A stretch of 64,000 nucleotides of DNA from Candidatus Neomarinimicrobiota bacterium (lineage in GTDB: Bacteria > Fidelibacterota > UBA2242 > B5-G15). Shown piece by piece: positions 37,887 through 47,282 of the stretch (position 1 is its first letter; each line of letters begins with the position of its first letter). The notes beneath the pieces were generated by a model. It had not been told where the DNA came from and made no database searches. It worked only from the letters and a program-made list of their open reading frames with translations. The translations under genes and the position numbers were made by a program. The DNA lies in NCBI GenBank assembly GCA_017656425.1, contig JACDNV010000008.1:1-64000 (forward strand), read 5' to 3'.

Positions 37887-38364
37887 TTTTTTTGAGCAAT
37901 AACGAGGTGGAAAAAGCTGCTATGCCTTCCTTTCTGCCGATGAAACCGAGCCCTTCTGTCGTGGTTGCCTTTATTGAAATCCTTTCCCGGTCAATTTCAA
38001 GTATTTTGGAGATATTCATGCGCATTTTTTCTATATATTGATTTATCTTTGGCTTTTGTGCTATAATTGTCAAGTCTATATTAATTATTTCAAATTCCTT
38101 TTTCCGAACGAGTTCATTCACTTTTTTAAGTAATATCATGCTGGATATGTTTTTAAATTCGTTTGAGGTGTCAGGGAAATGTTTACCAATGTCTCCAAGT
38201 GAAGCAGCTCCAAGTAATGAATCTATTATGGCATGGGTTGCAACATCGGCATCAGAATGTCCTCCAAGTCCCAGTTCAAAGTTTATTTCTTCACCGCAAA
38301 GGATTAATTTTCTGTCCCTCTGAAAGGGGTGAACATCTATACCGTTACCTATTCTGAAATTCAT
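37879..38364 (-). CDS. ispF: 2-C-methyl-D-erythritol 2,4-cyclodiphosphate synthase
   Basis: The 161-residue trimeric enzyme carries the zinc ligands in GNGIDVHPF (Asp, His) and the LGGHSDADVATHAIIDSLLGAA stretch with the third His, then DIGKHFPDT and the C-terminal KATTTEGLGFIGRKEGIAA. The ATG overlaps ispD by 20 bases. Confidence 0.96.
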   Translation of the reverse strand: MNFRIGNGIDVHPFQRDRKLILCGEEINFELGLGGHSDADVATHAIIDSLLGAASLGDIGKHFPDTSNEFKNISSMILLKKVNELVRKKEFEIINIDLTIIAQKPKINQYIEKMRMNISKILEIDRERISIKATTTEGLGFIGRKEGIAAFSTSLLLKKNG

Positions 38365-39049
38365 GGAATATTCCTTTTTTAATTATTATCTCTGCTATCT
38401 CAAGGTCTATAGGTGTTGTTATTTTTATATTGATCTCCTCACCAGGGATGACTTTTACCTTTCCACCAATTTTCTCAACAAGATAAGCATCATCTGTACC
38501 GATTATATTGTTCCTAATTGCATAGTTGTAGGCTTTTAATAGTATTTCTTTTTTGAAAATTTGTGGCGTCTGTACACTGACAAGTTTCGATCTGTCCCTT
38601 GTTTTTATCACCAAGTTTTTATTTATTTCTTTTATCGTTTCTTTTGGGCTAAGTCCGGGAAAGACTCCGTCGCAGTTTTTTAACTCATTAATTAGTTTTT
38701 TCAGTAAGCTCTGACTCACAAATGGTCTAACTCCATCATGTACAAGAATTGAATCTGCATCATTACTGACGTTTTTCAGGGCATTATATACCGAGAATTG
38801 TCTTTCAGGACCACCTTGGATGATTTTAACCGGGACATCCACCTTATTTTGTATATCCTTGGGCAATTTATTAGTATCGTATCCTTCAGGTATGACAAGT
38901 ATTAATTCTATAAGGTTTATACATTTTGAAACGTTTTCTATAGTGTATGAAACAATCGATCTTCCTGCTATTGTTATAAATTGTTTTGGTAGGAGCTTAC
39001 CCATTCTTTTTCCACTTCCAGCTGCTACAATGATTCCTGAAATTTTCAT
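38345..39049 (-). CDS. ispD: 2-C-methyl-D-erythritol 4-phosphate cytidylyltransferase
   Basis: The 234-residue nucleotidyltransferase has IIVAAGSGKRMGKLLPKQF (CTP loop), ILVHDGVRPFVS and TPQIFKKEILLKAY, the IspD signatures. It is translationally linked to ispF, the pair often being fused in other bacteria. It follows queA by eight bases. Confidence 0.96.
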   Translation of the reverse strand: MKISGIIVAAGSGKRMGKLLPKQFITIAGRSIVSYTIENVSKCINLIELILVIPEGYDTNKLPKDIQNKVDVPVKIIQGGPERQFSVYNALKNVSNDADSILVHDGVRPFVSQSLLKKLINELKNCDGVFPGLSPKETIKEINKNLVIKTRDRSKLVSVQTPQIFKKEILLKAYNYAIRNNIIGTDDAYLVEKIGGKVKVIPGEEINIKITTPIDLEIAEIIIKKGIFHEFQNR

Positions 39050-39057
39050 TGGTAGTA

Positions 39058-40092
39058 CTATAATATTAGCATTGCATCGCCGAAGCTAAAAAATCGATAT
39101 TTTTTTTCAATAGCTTCACGGTAAGCTTTCATGATAAGTTCATGGTCTGCAAATGCAGATACCATCATTAGAACTGTTGATTTGGGCTGATGGAAGTTTG
39201 TTATCAATGCATCGATGATTTTAAACTGATATGGTGGATAAATGAATTTATCTGTCCAACCTCTTTTTGGGCTTATCTGGAAACCTGAAACGCTTACAGT
39301 TTCAAGACATCTCACCACACTTGTTCCTACCGCAATAATCCTTTTGCCTCTTTCTTTTGCTTCGTTAATTGCAAGTGCTGTTTCGGGAGAGACTTCGAAA
39401 TATTCGGAGTCCATTCGGTGTCTCGATAGATCCTCAACAGTTACAGGTCTGAATGTTCCGAGACCAATATGAAGTAAAATTGGAGCAATCTTAACCCCTT
39501 TCTGTTTTATTTTTTCAAGAAGTTCCTTGGTGAAATGTAGACCAGCCGTGGGAGCGGCTACTGCGCCTCTTCTTTTTGCGTAAACTGTCTGGTATCTTAT
39601 TTTATCTTCCTCTATTGGTTCCCTTTTTATATATGGTGGTAGTGGTGATTGCCCAATTTTATCTATTAATTTATATAACTCCTCCTGTGTAATGTTTGTA
39701 AATCTTACAACTCTACCTCCAGATACAGTGTTGTCAATTACATCACACTGGACACCATCAGCAATAGTGAGTTTATTGCCTATTCTAACTTTTCTTGCTG
39801 GTTTTACAAGTACTTCCCACAAGTTATTTTCAAGCTCCCTTAAAAGAAAAACCTCAACCTTTGCATCTGTTCTATCTTTGACCGCAAAAAGACGAGCTGG
39901 GAAAACCTGTGTTTCATTTATAACAAGTAAATCACCCTGTTTAAAATAATCTACGATTTCATAAAATTTTTTATGTTCTATTTCACCGCTATCACGGTGA
40001 ACTACCATAAGTCTTGAATGATCTCTTTTTTCAAGAGGATGTTGTGCAATTAACTCCTCTGGTAATTCATAATCAAAATCTGATAGTTTCAT
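39058..40092 (-). CDS. queA: tRNA preQ1(34) S-adenosylmethionine ribosyltransferase-isomerase
   Basis: QueA transfers and rearranges the ribosyl of SAM onto preQ1 in tRNA. The 344-residue protein starts MKLSDFDYELPEELIAQHPL and contains VVHRDSGEIEHKKF, VKPARKVRIGN, AVAAPTAGLHFTKELLEKI, GLGTFRPV and the C-terminal FHQPKSTVLMMVSAF. No queuosine transporter or other queuosine gene is in the window. Confidence 0.96.
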   Translation of the reverse strand: MKLSDFDYELPEELIAQHPLEKRDHSRLMVVHRDSGEIEHKKFYEIVDYFKQGDLLVINETQVFPARLFAVKDRTDAKVEVFLLRELENNLWEVLVKPARKVRIGNKLTIADGVQCDVIDNTVSGGRVVRFTNITQEELYKLIDKIGQSPLPPYIKREPIEEDKIRYQTVYAKRRGAVAAPTAGLHFTKELLEKIKQKGVKIAPILLHIGLGTFRPVTVEDLSRHRMDSEYFEVSPETALAINEAKERGKRIIAVGTSVVRCLETVSVSGFQISPKRGWTDKFIYPPYQFKIIDALITNFHQPKSTVLMMVSAFADHELIMKAYREAIEKKYRFFSFGDAMLIL

Positions 40093-40107
40093 TTTACCTC
40101 CTGCTTT

Positions 40108-41127
40108 TTATTGAAATAATCTTCCTTGGGATCCTTTTTCTTTTATGTTAAAATATTGATAAGCTCGAGGGGTTACCTCTCTTCCACGAGTGGTTCTTTT
40201 AAGTAAGCCTTTTTGTATTAAGTATGGTTCATACACATCTTCTATAGTTTCTGGTTCTTCGCCAACTGCCACTGCCAGGCTATTCAACCCTACAGGACCG
40301 CCGGAAAATTTATCCAGTATGGTCATAAGAATAAGCCTGTCCATAGAATCCAAACCGAGTTCATCTATATCAAGCATTTCGAGAGATTTCCTGGCGACAT
40401 CGATTGTTATTATACCTCCTGCTTTTACTTGAGCATAATCTCTTGTTCTCTTCAAAATGCGGTTTGCAATCCTTGGTGTACCCCTTGCTCTTTTTGCAAT
40501 TTCCTCTGCTCCTTCAGGGGTTATTCTTACATCTAATATTTTTGCACTTCTAAGGACAATTTTATACAATTCTTCAGGAGTATAATAATTAACTCTTAAA
40601 ACAACTCCAAACCTATCTCTCAGTGGAGATGTAATTCTACCAAGACGAGTTGTGGCACCAATGAGTGTAAATCCTTCAAGATTAAGCTGAATGGTTCGTG
40701 CATTTGGACCCTTATCGATAACAATATCTATATGGAAATCCTCCATAGCCGAGTATAGATATTCTTCGACTACATTATTCAGTCTGTGTACCTCATCAAT
40801 GAAAAATACATCCCTATGCTTGAGGTTAGTTAACATACCTGCAAGGTCACCTGGTCTTTCTATAACGGGACCTGATGAAACTTTAATATTACTGTCGAGC
40901 TCATTTGCTATGATATGAGCCAGGGTTGTTTTCCCCAGGCCAGGTGGACCAAAGAGCAGGACGTGATCCAGTGGTTCTTTTCGCTCATTGGCCGCTTTTA
41001 TATATAACTTCAGGTTTTCTACAACAGATTTCTGACCTATGAAATCCTTGAAACTTGTAGGTCGTATACTTTTTTCTATCTCTATATCGTCTTCTATCTG
41101 CTTTGGATTTAAAAGTTCATCTTTCAA
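40108..41127 (-). CDS. ruvB: Holliday junction branch migration helicase RuvB
   Basis: The 339-residue AAA+ motor has [20 protein letters not shown] (Walker A), [16 protein letters not shown] (Walker B), [20 protein letters not shown] (sensor and arginine finger) and the C-terminal winged helix ending TPRAYQYFN. It opens the long minus-strand series running to about 25 kb, so its promoter should lie in 41130-41395. No ruvA or ruvC is adjacent. Confidence 0.96.
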   Translation of the reverse strand: MKDELLNPKQIEDDIEIEKSIRPTSFKDFIGQKSVVENLKLYIKAANERKEPLDHVLLFGPPGLGKTTLAHIIANELDSNIKVSSGPVIERPGDLAGMLTNLKHRDVFFIDEVHRLNNVVEEYLYSAMEDFHIDIVIDKGPNARTIQLNLEGFTLIGATTRLGRITSPLRDRFGVVLRVNYYTPEELYKIVLRSAKILDVRITPEGAEEIAKRARGTPRIANRILKRTRDYAQVKAGGIITIDVARKSLEMLDIDELGLDSMDRLILMTILDKFSGGPVGLNSLAVAVGEEPETIEDVYEPYLIQKGLLKRTTRGREVTPRAYQYFNIKEKGSQGRLFQ

Positions 41128-41295
41128 TTGATTCCCTGCTTATTTTTTAATGTAAACAAATTGTTGTTTTATGTAGGTAACGAGTTTATTTTTTAAATTC
41201 TTTAAAATATCCTCTCTATTGTCCTTCTTATTCATAATAAAGAACGTTTTGTAATTTAATAAAAAAAGTCCTCTAAATCAATTAGAAAGGGAAAT

Positions 41296-41323
41296 TTGAC
41301 AAATGTTAAAATAATGTTCTAAT
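41296..41323 (+). promoter_or_regulatory. Sigma-70-type promoter for the LPP20 gene
   Basis: TTGACA (41296-41301, full consensus) and TCTAAT (41318-41323, 5 of 6) are separated by 16 bases. They lie about 70 bases before the ATG at 41396, in the divergent region with ruvB. Confidence 0.6.
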
Positions 41324-41395
41324 TTTTAGTATAATTATTAAATTAAATGCGATAATTTGTGATTTTCTTGAAACTAATATGGAATCGAGAGGGTA

Positions 41396-42826
41396 ATGAG
41401 GGTAAAGTTAATATTTTGGTTTACCATAATTCTTTTTGGTTATTCTTGCTCGATCATATCCACAGGCCGGGTCAGTTTAAATGATCATGAGAGGCCAGAT
41501 TGGATAGATAATATTCCCGAGGGCTATTTTGTTGGTGTATCAACAATATCGGGTGATATTTCAGTTGCTAGGGATAAGGCTGTTTTGAATGCAAGGAAGC
41601 AGATAGTAGAATCTCTCGGCGGTATAGTTCAAAGTGAGTTTATTGATTATATTTACGAGGGTAAGGATACCCAAGGGATAGATGAGTTTTCAAAATCTAA
41701 AATAAAAATTTTAGCGAAAAACATTGTAAGTGTAGTACCCGAAAAAATATTTATCGAAAAGTTAGAGACAAGAAGGGGATATAAAAAAAGAATTTTATAT
41801 CGTGCCTACGTTCTTGTTCCTTTTTCCAGAAAAGATTATGACAGGTTCACTCTAGAGCTTATTGCTAGCACAACATTAGCTGGAAGAAAACTTCTTGATG
41901 AAGCAAGGGAAAGTGTATCCAGTGGTGACATAATTTCTGCAGTTAATATTCTTAAAAATATTGAAAAAAATATAAATCCTATCTTTGAATTAACAGGAAT
42001 CAGGCCTTCTTTAAAGCTTGATTTAATGTATTTGAAAGAAGATATAGACAAATTGAAAAGAGATGTGAATAATAAACTTATAATACAACCGGCAAAAGAT
42101 TTTTATACTGGCGTATGGGGTAATGGCAAACTTAAAGTACAGGTTAAAATTAGCCTTATAAGTAAAGGCAAGTCGATACCGATTCCAGAGGCTGGAATAA
42201 AATTTGAATTACTGGAAGGCTCTGCTGATATTACAGAAAGTGCAATTACGAATAGGAATGGGATAGCTGAATGCATAGTAAGTGAGATAAAAAAACCGAA
42301 TGATATAGTCATAATGGCAAGCACAGATTTTAACCCCTCCGCTGGTTTAAGCAATAAAAAATGTAAGATTTATATTAAATTAAACAATTCTGTTTGTTCC
42401 ATTATCAGAGAGAAATACATCAGCCAGAATGAAACACCCTGTATTTTCAGAGATATTATACTATCAAAATTTGCTGATAAAAATTTCGATATTTATGACT
42501 TAAGTGACCAGATTTCGGTTAATTTTGCCGATTATGATGATATTACCCTAGAAAAGGTAAGACTTTTTGTTAATGATAAATATCAGTTTATTGCTCTTGG
42601 GTACATGTATATTACACGATATAAGAAGATAGATGACGGTTTCTATTTTGTCTGGGCTAATACTGGAATCAAATTCTACAATCTGAAAACGGGACAATTG
42701 TTGGTAGGTTTTACAAGGGAAGAGAAAGTTGCTGGGAACTCAATGGAAGACGCTGAAATAAAAGCTGTAAGGAAGGTAGCGGATAATTTGTTTAAACAAA
42801 TAGAAAGAGATCTGGGATTTAATTAA
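41396..42826 (+). CDS. LPP20-type lipoprotein with Ig-like insertion
   Basis: The 476-residue protein begins with a lipoprotein signal (lipobox FGYSC, Cys about 18). Residues about 33-150 match the LPP20 pattern: RPDWIDNIPEGYFVGVS, then DKAVLNARKQIVESLGG. A coiled stretch (about 160-215) leads to a Big-1/invasin-like segment (about 230-310: IPEAGIKFELLEGSADITES, TNRNGIAECIV) and a C-terminal domain ending in GNSMEDAEIKAVRKVADNLF. It is probably lipid-anchored in the outer membrane. Its stop overlaps rlmN, which is convergent. Function unknown; related in theme to the protein at 846-1742. Confidence 0.72.
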   Translation: MRVKLIFWFTIILFGYSCSIISTGRVSLNDHERPDWIDNIPEGYFVGVSTISGDISVARDKAVLNARKQIVESLGGIVQSEFIDYIYEGKDTQGIDEFSKSKIKILAKNIVSVVPEKIFIEKLETRRGYKKRILYRAYVLVPFSRKDYDRFTLELIASTTLAGRKLLDEARESVSSGDIISAVNILKNIEKNINPIFELTGIRPSLKLDLMYLKEDIDKLKRDVNNKLIIQPAKDFYTGVWGNGKLKVQVKISLISKGKSIPIPEAGIKFELLEGSADITESAITNRNGIAECIVSEIKKPNDIVIMASTDFNPSAGLSNKKCKIYIKLNNSVCSIIREKYISQNETPCIFRDIILSKFADKNFDIYDLSDQISVNFADYDDITLEKVRLFVNDKYQFIALGYMYITRYKKIDDGFYFVWANTGIKFYNLKTGQLLVGFTREEKVAGNSMEDAEIKAVRKVADNLFKQIERDLGFN

Positions 42827-43869
42827 TTCTGTTTGCAGTAAAGTTGTCCACAGGCTCCTTTAATAGAGCGACCCTGGCTCCTCCTTACAGTAACTGCAAA
42901 GGGAGCTTTGTATATTTCTTCAATGAATTTATCCATAGTTTTTTCATCCGACGATTGAAATTTTGAAAATTCATTTTCGTTAAAAGGAATTATATTCAAC
43001 TTGCATGGTATACCTGATAAGAGTGATTTCAACCTTTTCGCATCATTAACTGAATCGTTGAAACCTTTAATTATAACATATTCAAAAGTTACTCTTCTTT
43101 TCAAATTTGAAGTATAATAGTTTATTGCTTTTAGGATATCCTTGATTGGGTATTTTTTATTTATTGGCATTATTTTATTTCTTTGCTCATTTGTTGTAGC
43201 ATTTAAAGATATTGCCAGCTTAAACTTATGCCTTTCGTTGGCTATTCTATAAATTATCGGGACAATACCGCAGGTAGAGACGGTTATTTTTCTTGCCGAT
43301 ATTTCAGGACCAAGTTCACTATTAAGAATTTTAATACTTTTTATTGTATCTTCATAGTTTAAAAGAGGTTCTCCCATCCCCATGTATACGATATTGGTTA
43401 TTTTTCTATCCTTAGTTCTATTTATAAATAAAAATTGATCGAGTATTTCCCCGGCTGTGAGATTTCGTTTCAATCCCATTCTGGCAGTTGCACAAAAAGT
43501 GCAGCCAAGATTACATCCAACCTGTGTTGACAGGCATACTGTCCTTCTGCCTTGACTCTCCATGTACACTGATTCTATATAGTTTCCGTCAGTAAGTCTG
43601 AATAAATATTTTTCCGAATTATCATCGGGAGATTTAATAACTTCAACGGGTTCTACAAGATTTATTATTGTCTTTTTCTCAAGATAGTTTCTCAATATCG
43701 CTGGTAGGTCAGTCATTTCTTCAAAACTTCTTGCTAATTTCCTGTATAGCCAGATATGTAGCTGTTTCGCCCTGTAGGGTTTTTCTTTCAACTTTTTCAT
43801 AAATTCAGTCAATTCCTGAATATCCCAACCCTTTATTACTATTTTATCTCTATCAACCGAATTTCTCAT
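42823..43869 (-). CDS. rlmN: Dual-specificity 23S rRNA/tRNA adenine-C2 methyltransferase RlmN
   Basis: The 348-residue radical-SAM enzyme has the CxxxCxxC cluster motif in GCNLGCTFCATARMG (about 118-132), YMGMGEPLLNYE, ISARKITVSTCGIVP and a C-terminal GRSIKGACGQL with the methyl-carrying Cys. Length is standard. It ends inside the last codons of the convergent LPP20 gene. Confidence 0.95.
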   Translation of the reverse strand: MRNSVDRDKIVIKGWDIQELTEFMKKLKEKPYRAKQLHIWLYRKLARSFEEMTDLPAILRNYLEKKTIINLVEPVEVIKSPDDNSEKYLFRLTDGNYIESVYMESQGRRTVCLSTQVGCNLGCTFCATARMGLKRNLTAGEILDQFLFINRTKDRKITNIVYMGMGEPLLNYEDTIKSIKILNSELGPEISARKITVSTCGIVPIIYRIANERHKFKLAISLNATTNEQRNKIMPINKKYPIKDILKAINYYTSNLKRRVTFEYVIIKGFNDSVNDAKRLKSLLSGIPCKLNIIPFNENEFSKFQSSDEKTMDKFIEEIYKAPFAVTVRRSQGRSIKGACGQLYCKQN

Positions 43870-44016
43870 TAAGAGCTCATATATAATGCCATTATGAATT
43901 TAAAAATCGACGAACTATTATTAAAGTAATTTAATCCAGATTGACATTTGTGAGGTCTGGGAGTAAATTTTCTAAATTAGATTTTGTTATTTCTCAAAAA
44001 AGGGGGGTGATAAGAT

Positions 44017-44625
44017 ATGCTTAATTATATCTGGTTGTTTTTGATTATAGTATCGATTGTTGTTGCTGCAGTAAATGGCAGGTTAGATGAAACGACAAAG
44101 GCGGCGCTTGACTCTGCATCATCTGCAGTGGAGATTTCTTTTGGTATGATTGGTATTATGGCTTTGTGGCTTGGTATTATGAAAATAGCCGAAGAGGGAG
44201 GGCTCATAGAGATACTTTCAAAGATTCTGAGACCTCTTGCAAGGTTTTTGTTTCCCAATATACCAAAGGATCATCCTGTAATTGGGCTGATGCTTATGAA
44301 TCTCATAGCAAGCTGGTTGGGTCTCGGTAATGCTGCTACTCCTCTAGGATTGAAGGCAATGGAGTCATTGCAGAGATTGAATAAAAAGAAGGATACCGCT
44401 ACAAACGCGATGGTAGTTTTTCTCGCTCTTAACACTGCCAGTATTTGTATAATACCAATGACAATAATAGCTATCAGGAATGAACTGGGTAGCCTTAGAC
44501 CGTATGAAATTATTGGAGCTACATTTCTTTCAAGTCTATGTGCTACTATTGCTGCAGTAATTGCAGCTAAATCCTTCGAAAGGCTTAAAATATTTAAGGA
44601 AAATGATCCTGATTTGCTTGAATAG
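44017..44625 (+). CDS. Spore maturation protein A-like (Gate domain) membrane protein
   Basis: The 202-residue membrane protein has several hydrophobic spans and the nucleoside-recognition (Gate) core GMIGIMALWLGIMKIAEEGG, NLIASWLGLGNAATPLGLKA and NTASICIIPMTIIAIRNELG. It corresponds to SpmA. It pairs with an SpmB-like gene 82 bases downstream. SpmA/B are found in many non-sporulating bacteria, where their role is not established; a GGGGGG-type ribosome-binding site precedes the ATG. Confidence 0.85.
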   Translation: MLNYIWLFLIIVSIVVAAVNGRLDETTKAALDSASSAVEISFGMIGIMALWLGIMKIAEEGGLIEILSKILRPLARFLFPNIPKDHPVIGLMLMNLIASWLGLGNAATPLGLKAMESLQRLNKKKDTATNAMVVFLALNTASICIIPMTIIAIRNELGSLRPYEIIGATFLSSLCATIAAVIAAKSFERLKIFKENDPDLLE

Positions 44626-44707
44626 AAGGATTAAAATGTATAATAAAGTTAGATTAATTTTTATTATTTATTGTGGTTATATCGCATCACTCTTTGGAGG
44701 TAAATAG

Positions 44708-45256
44708 ATGAAGGAATCAATTTTTGTGGTTCTTATTAAAGCTTTCTCAACTATATTAATACCTCTAATGCTTTTTACAATCCCTATATGGGGTTTTGTT
44801 AAAAAAATAAATGTATATGAAGTATTCATAGATGGTGCTAAGGATGGTTTTAAAATTGCGGTCAGAATAATCCCATATCTTGTTGCTATAATGGTTGCGA
44901 TTGGAATGTTTAGAGCATCTGGTGCTATGGAGATCTTTGTGAGGATTTTCTCACCGATAACATCATTGATAGGAATGCCTGCAGAAGTACTACCGGTAGC
45001 TATAATGAGACCTCTTTCGGGAAGCGGTACTCTTGGTATTATAACTGAGCTATTAAAATCATTCGGACCTGATTCTTTTATTGGAAGACTTGCATCTATT
45101 ATGTTTGGCAGCACTGAGACAACATTTTATGTGCTTGCTGTCTATTTTGGATCTGTGGGGATAAGAAAGACGAGGCATGCGGTAGCTTCAGGACTTGTTG
45201 GAGATTTTACAGGAATTGTAATGGCAGTACTCTTTTGCAGATTTTTGTTTGGCTAA
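44708..45256 (+). CDS. Spore maturation protein B-like (Gate domain) membrane protein
   Basis: The 182-residue membrane protein carries the second Gate-domain half: VYEVFIDGAKDGFKIAVRII, PAEVLPVAIMRPLSGSGTLG and FGSTETTFYVLAVYFGSVG, as in SpmB. It presumably forms a complex with the SpmA-like protein. The stop overlaps the convergent thiolase gene by four bases. Confidence 0.85.
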   Translation: MKESIFVVLIKAFSTILIPLMLFTIPIWGFVKKINVYEVFIDGAKDGFKIAVRIIPYLVAIMVAIGMFRASGAMEIFVRIFSPITSLIGMPAEVLPVAIMRPLSGSGTLGIITELLKSFGPDSFIGRLASIMFGSTETTFYVLAVYFGSVGIRKTRHAVASGLVGDFTGIVMAVLFCRFLFG

Positions 45257-46497
45257 AGATTTTCTATTAATAAAGCGCAGCCGAGGCCTCCAGCTGCACA
45301 GGAAGAAACGAGAGCATATCTACCATTTTTCTCTTTTAGTGTTCTTACAGCGTTCATTACTAATCTTATCCCAGTTGCAGAAAAGGGATGGCCAAGGGCA
45401 ATTGAGCCACCAAAAACGTTTACCTTTTCCTCTTCTACTCTTCCATCTGGAGGTTCTATATTTAAAATTTTTTTACATAATTTTTTATTATTGAGGCATT
45501 TTATTGTTGCGAGTATTTGAGAGGCAAATGCCTCGTGAATTTCAAAGATATCGATATCGTTGAGAGTTAATTTATCTTTTTCTAATAATGTTGTTATCGC
45601 ATAAATCGGAGCGAGTAGTAGTTTTTCATCATTGTCTGTAGCGGAGAACCGATAATTTTTTATTTTAGCCAGTGGTTTTAGATTAAATTTTTTTAATCCA
45701 CTTTCCGAGCATATCAAAATAGTTGCTGCCCCATCCGTTACAGGGCTTGAATTACCAGCGGTGAGTTTACCGTTTTTCTTGAAAACAGGTTTTAATTTAG
45801 AAAGTTTTTCAAGAGATGTATCCGGTCGCAGAGTTGTATCTACTGAAATTTTCTCAGAGCCAATCTGAATATTTAAAATATCTTCTTTAAAAGTCCCTTT
45901 CATAAAAGCTTCGTAGCCTTTTTTATGGCTCTTAAGAGAAAATTCATCGAGTTCATGTCGATTAAGATGGAAAATATCAGCAAGAATTTCCCCATAGTCT
46001 CCCATGCGAAGGTTTGTTGATAATTCTCTAAATTCAGGTATTGATGGTATCAGGTACTTTGGCCGTATGGATGAAATCATTATAAATGCTTTTTCGAGAG
46101 GATTTTTCTCTTTTGAAGCCTTATATAATGATTGTATAAATTCAGTTCTATAAGGGACTGACATAAAAGAGATGGAATCAACTCCACCGGCAATAAGAAA
46201 ATCTGCCTGTTTTGTATTAATACTTTCAACAGAGGTGGTGATTGCTCTGAGTCCTGATATGCAGGCAGTATTTATTGTATATGCGTTAATTTGTGGATCA
46301 AGACCAAGTTGATAGACAACCTCCCTTGCTATATTTGGCCCTTTTAGATATGGTATTACATTACCCAGTATTATTCCATCAGGTTTGAAATTTTTTAAAT
46401 TTATCTTCTCAATTATACCCTTTACACAAAGTGAAGCGAGCTCAACAGGTGTTTTATCCCGGTAATAGGTGAGTGCTTTTACAAAGGGTGTTCTCAC
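45253..46497 (-). CDS. Thiolase (acetyl-CoA acetyltransferase family)
   Basis: The 414-residue enzyme has the nucleophilic Cys in INTACISGLRAITT, NSSPVTDGAA, HEAFASQIL, NVFGGSIALGHPFSATG with the active-site His, and SSCAAGGLGCALL with the second Cys. Such enzymes condense or cleave acyl-CoAs in butyrate or fatty-acid metabolism. The given start is the GTG 46497, but the frame stays open upstream and adds IYIVDF, the usual first strand of thiolases, from an ATT at 46515 with an AAGGAG exactly six bases before it. The true start may be that ATT. It follows the Nif3 gene. Confidence 0.88.
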   Translation of the reverse strand: MRTPFVKALTYYRDKTPVELASLCVKGIIEKINLKNFKPDGIILGNVIPYLKGPNIAREVVYQLGLDPQINAYTINTACISGLRAITTSVESINTKQADFLIAGGVDSISFMSVPYRTEFIQSLYKASKEKNPLEKAFIMISSIRPKYLIPSIPEFRELSTNLRMGDYGEILADIFHLNRHELDEFSLKSHKKGYEAFMKGTFKEDILNIQIGSEKISVDTTLRPDTSLEKLSKLKPVFKKNGKLTAGNSSPVTDGAATILICSESGLKKFNLKPLAKIKNYRFSATDNDEKLLLAPIYAITTLLEKDKLTLNDIDIFEIHEAFASQILATIKCLNNKKLCKKILNIEPPDGRVEEEKVNVFGGSIALGHPFSATGIRLVMNAVRTLKEKNGRYALVSSCAAGGLGCALLIENL

Positions 46498-46529
46498 AAA
46501 GTCGACAATATAAATATTGCTCTCCTTAC

Positions 46530-47282
46530 TTAAATTGGATTTTCTGTATCAAAGAATTCAGCCGGGATTCCAAAATTTTTTCTAATATAGTCGGTAATTG
46601 CAATTATTCCAAATTTCTCGGTAGCGTGATGTCCTGCTGAGATGAAATGGATTTTTTCTTCTTTGGCAAGATAAAAGGTTTCCTCGCTAACTTCTCCCGT
46701 AAGATACAGGTCTAATCTTTCATCAATGGCTTTTTTTATCTCCTTCTGTGCGGCGCCGGAGATTATCCCTATTGTTTTTATTTTTTCCCTGCCAAAGGGA
46801 AAAATTATAGATTCCTTTTTTATTTTATTTTTTACTATCTCAAAAAATATTTCTGCCTCTGTTAACTCAATCTCACCTTTTATACCGATATATTGATCTT
46901 TTATCTGACCAAAAGGTTCTACTTTTTTTAATCCGAGTTCTTCTGCAAGGAGTATATTGTTTCCTATTTCAGGATGGGCATCAAGGGGTAAATGATAAGC
47001 TAAAAGGTTTATATCGTGGCTTAACAGAACTTTTAATCTCTCTTTGTAGCTACCTTTTATCAGAGGTGTATTGTTAAACCATATAAGCCCGTGGTGAACA
47101 ATTACTGCATTTGCGCCAACTTCAGCTGCTTTTTCAAATAATGCAAGGGAAGATGATACTCCTGTTACAATTTTATTTATTGATTGACTCCCTTCTACCT
47201 GCAGGCCGTTCGGACAGTAATCAGCGAATGAATTTATATTTAGATATTCGTTTAGGTTGTTAACCAATTCATCTCTATTCAT
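46530..47282 (-). CDS. Nif3-like dinuclear metal centre protein (YbgI/DUF34)
   Basis: The 250-residue protein has metal-binding motifs ANAVIVHHGLIWFN, NLLAYHLPLDAHPEIGNN and HFISAGHHATEKFG, ending in YIRKNFGIPAEFFD. The family hexamers bind two metal ions and are suspected hydrolases, perhaps GTP cyclohydrolase I-like in some lineages. Its TAA is 15 bases before the ATT candidate start of the thiolase. It is the last clearly intact core gene before the accessory island. Confidence 0.9.
   Translation of the reverse strand: MNRDELVNNLNEYLNINSFADYCPNGLQVEGSQSINKIVTGVSSSLALFEKAAEVGANAVIVHHGLIWFNNTPLIKGSYKERLKVLLSHDINLLAYHLPLDAHPEIGNNILLAEELGLKKVEPFGQIKDQYIGIKGEIELTEAEIFFEIVKNKIKKESIIFPFGREKIKTIGIISGAAQKEIKKAIDERLDLYLTGEVSEETFYLAKEEKIHFISAGHHATEKFGIIAITDYIRKNFGIPAEFFDTENPI

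Noticed and set aside
44017-45256. SpmA/SpmB-like pair as evidence of sporulation.
   Set aside because: These Gate-domain proteins occur in many non-spore-formers and no other sporulation gene is in the window.
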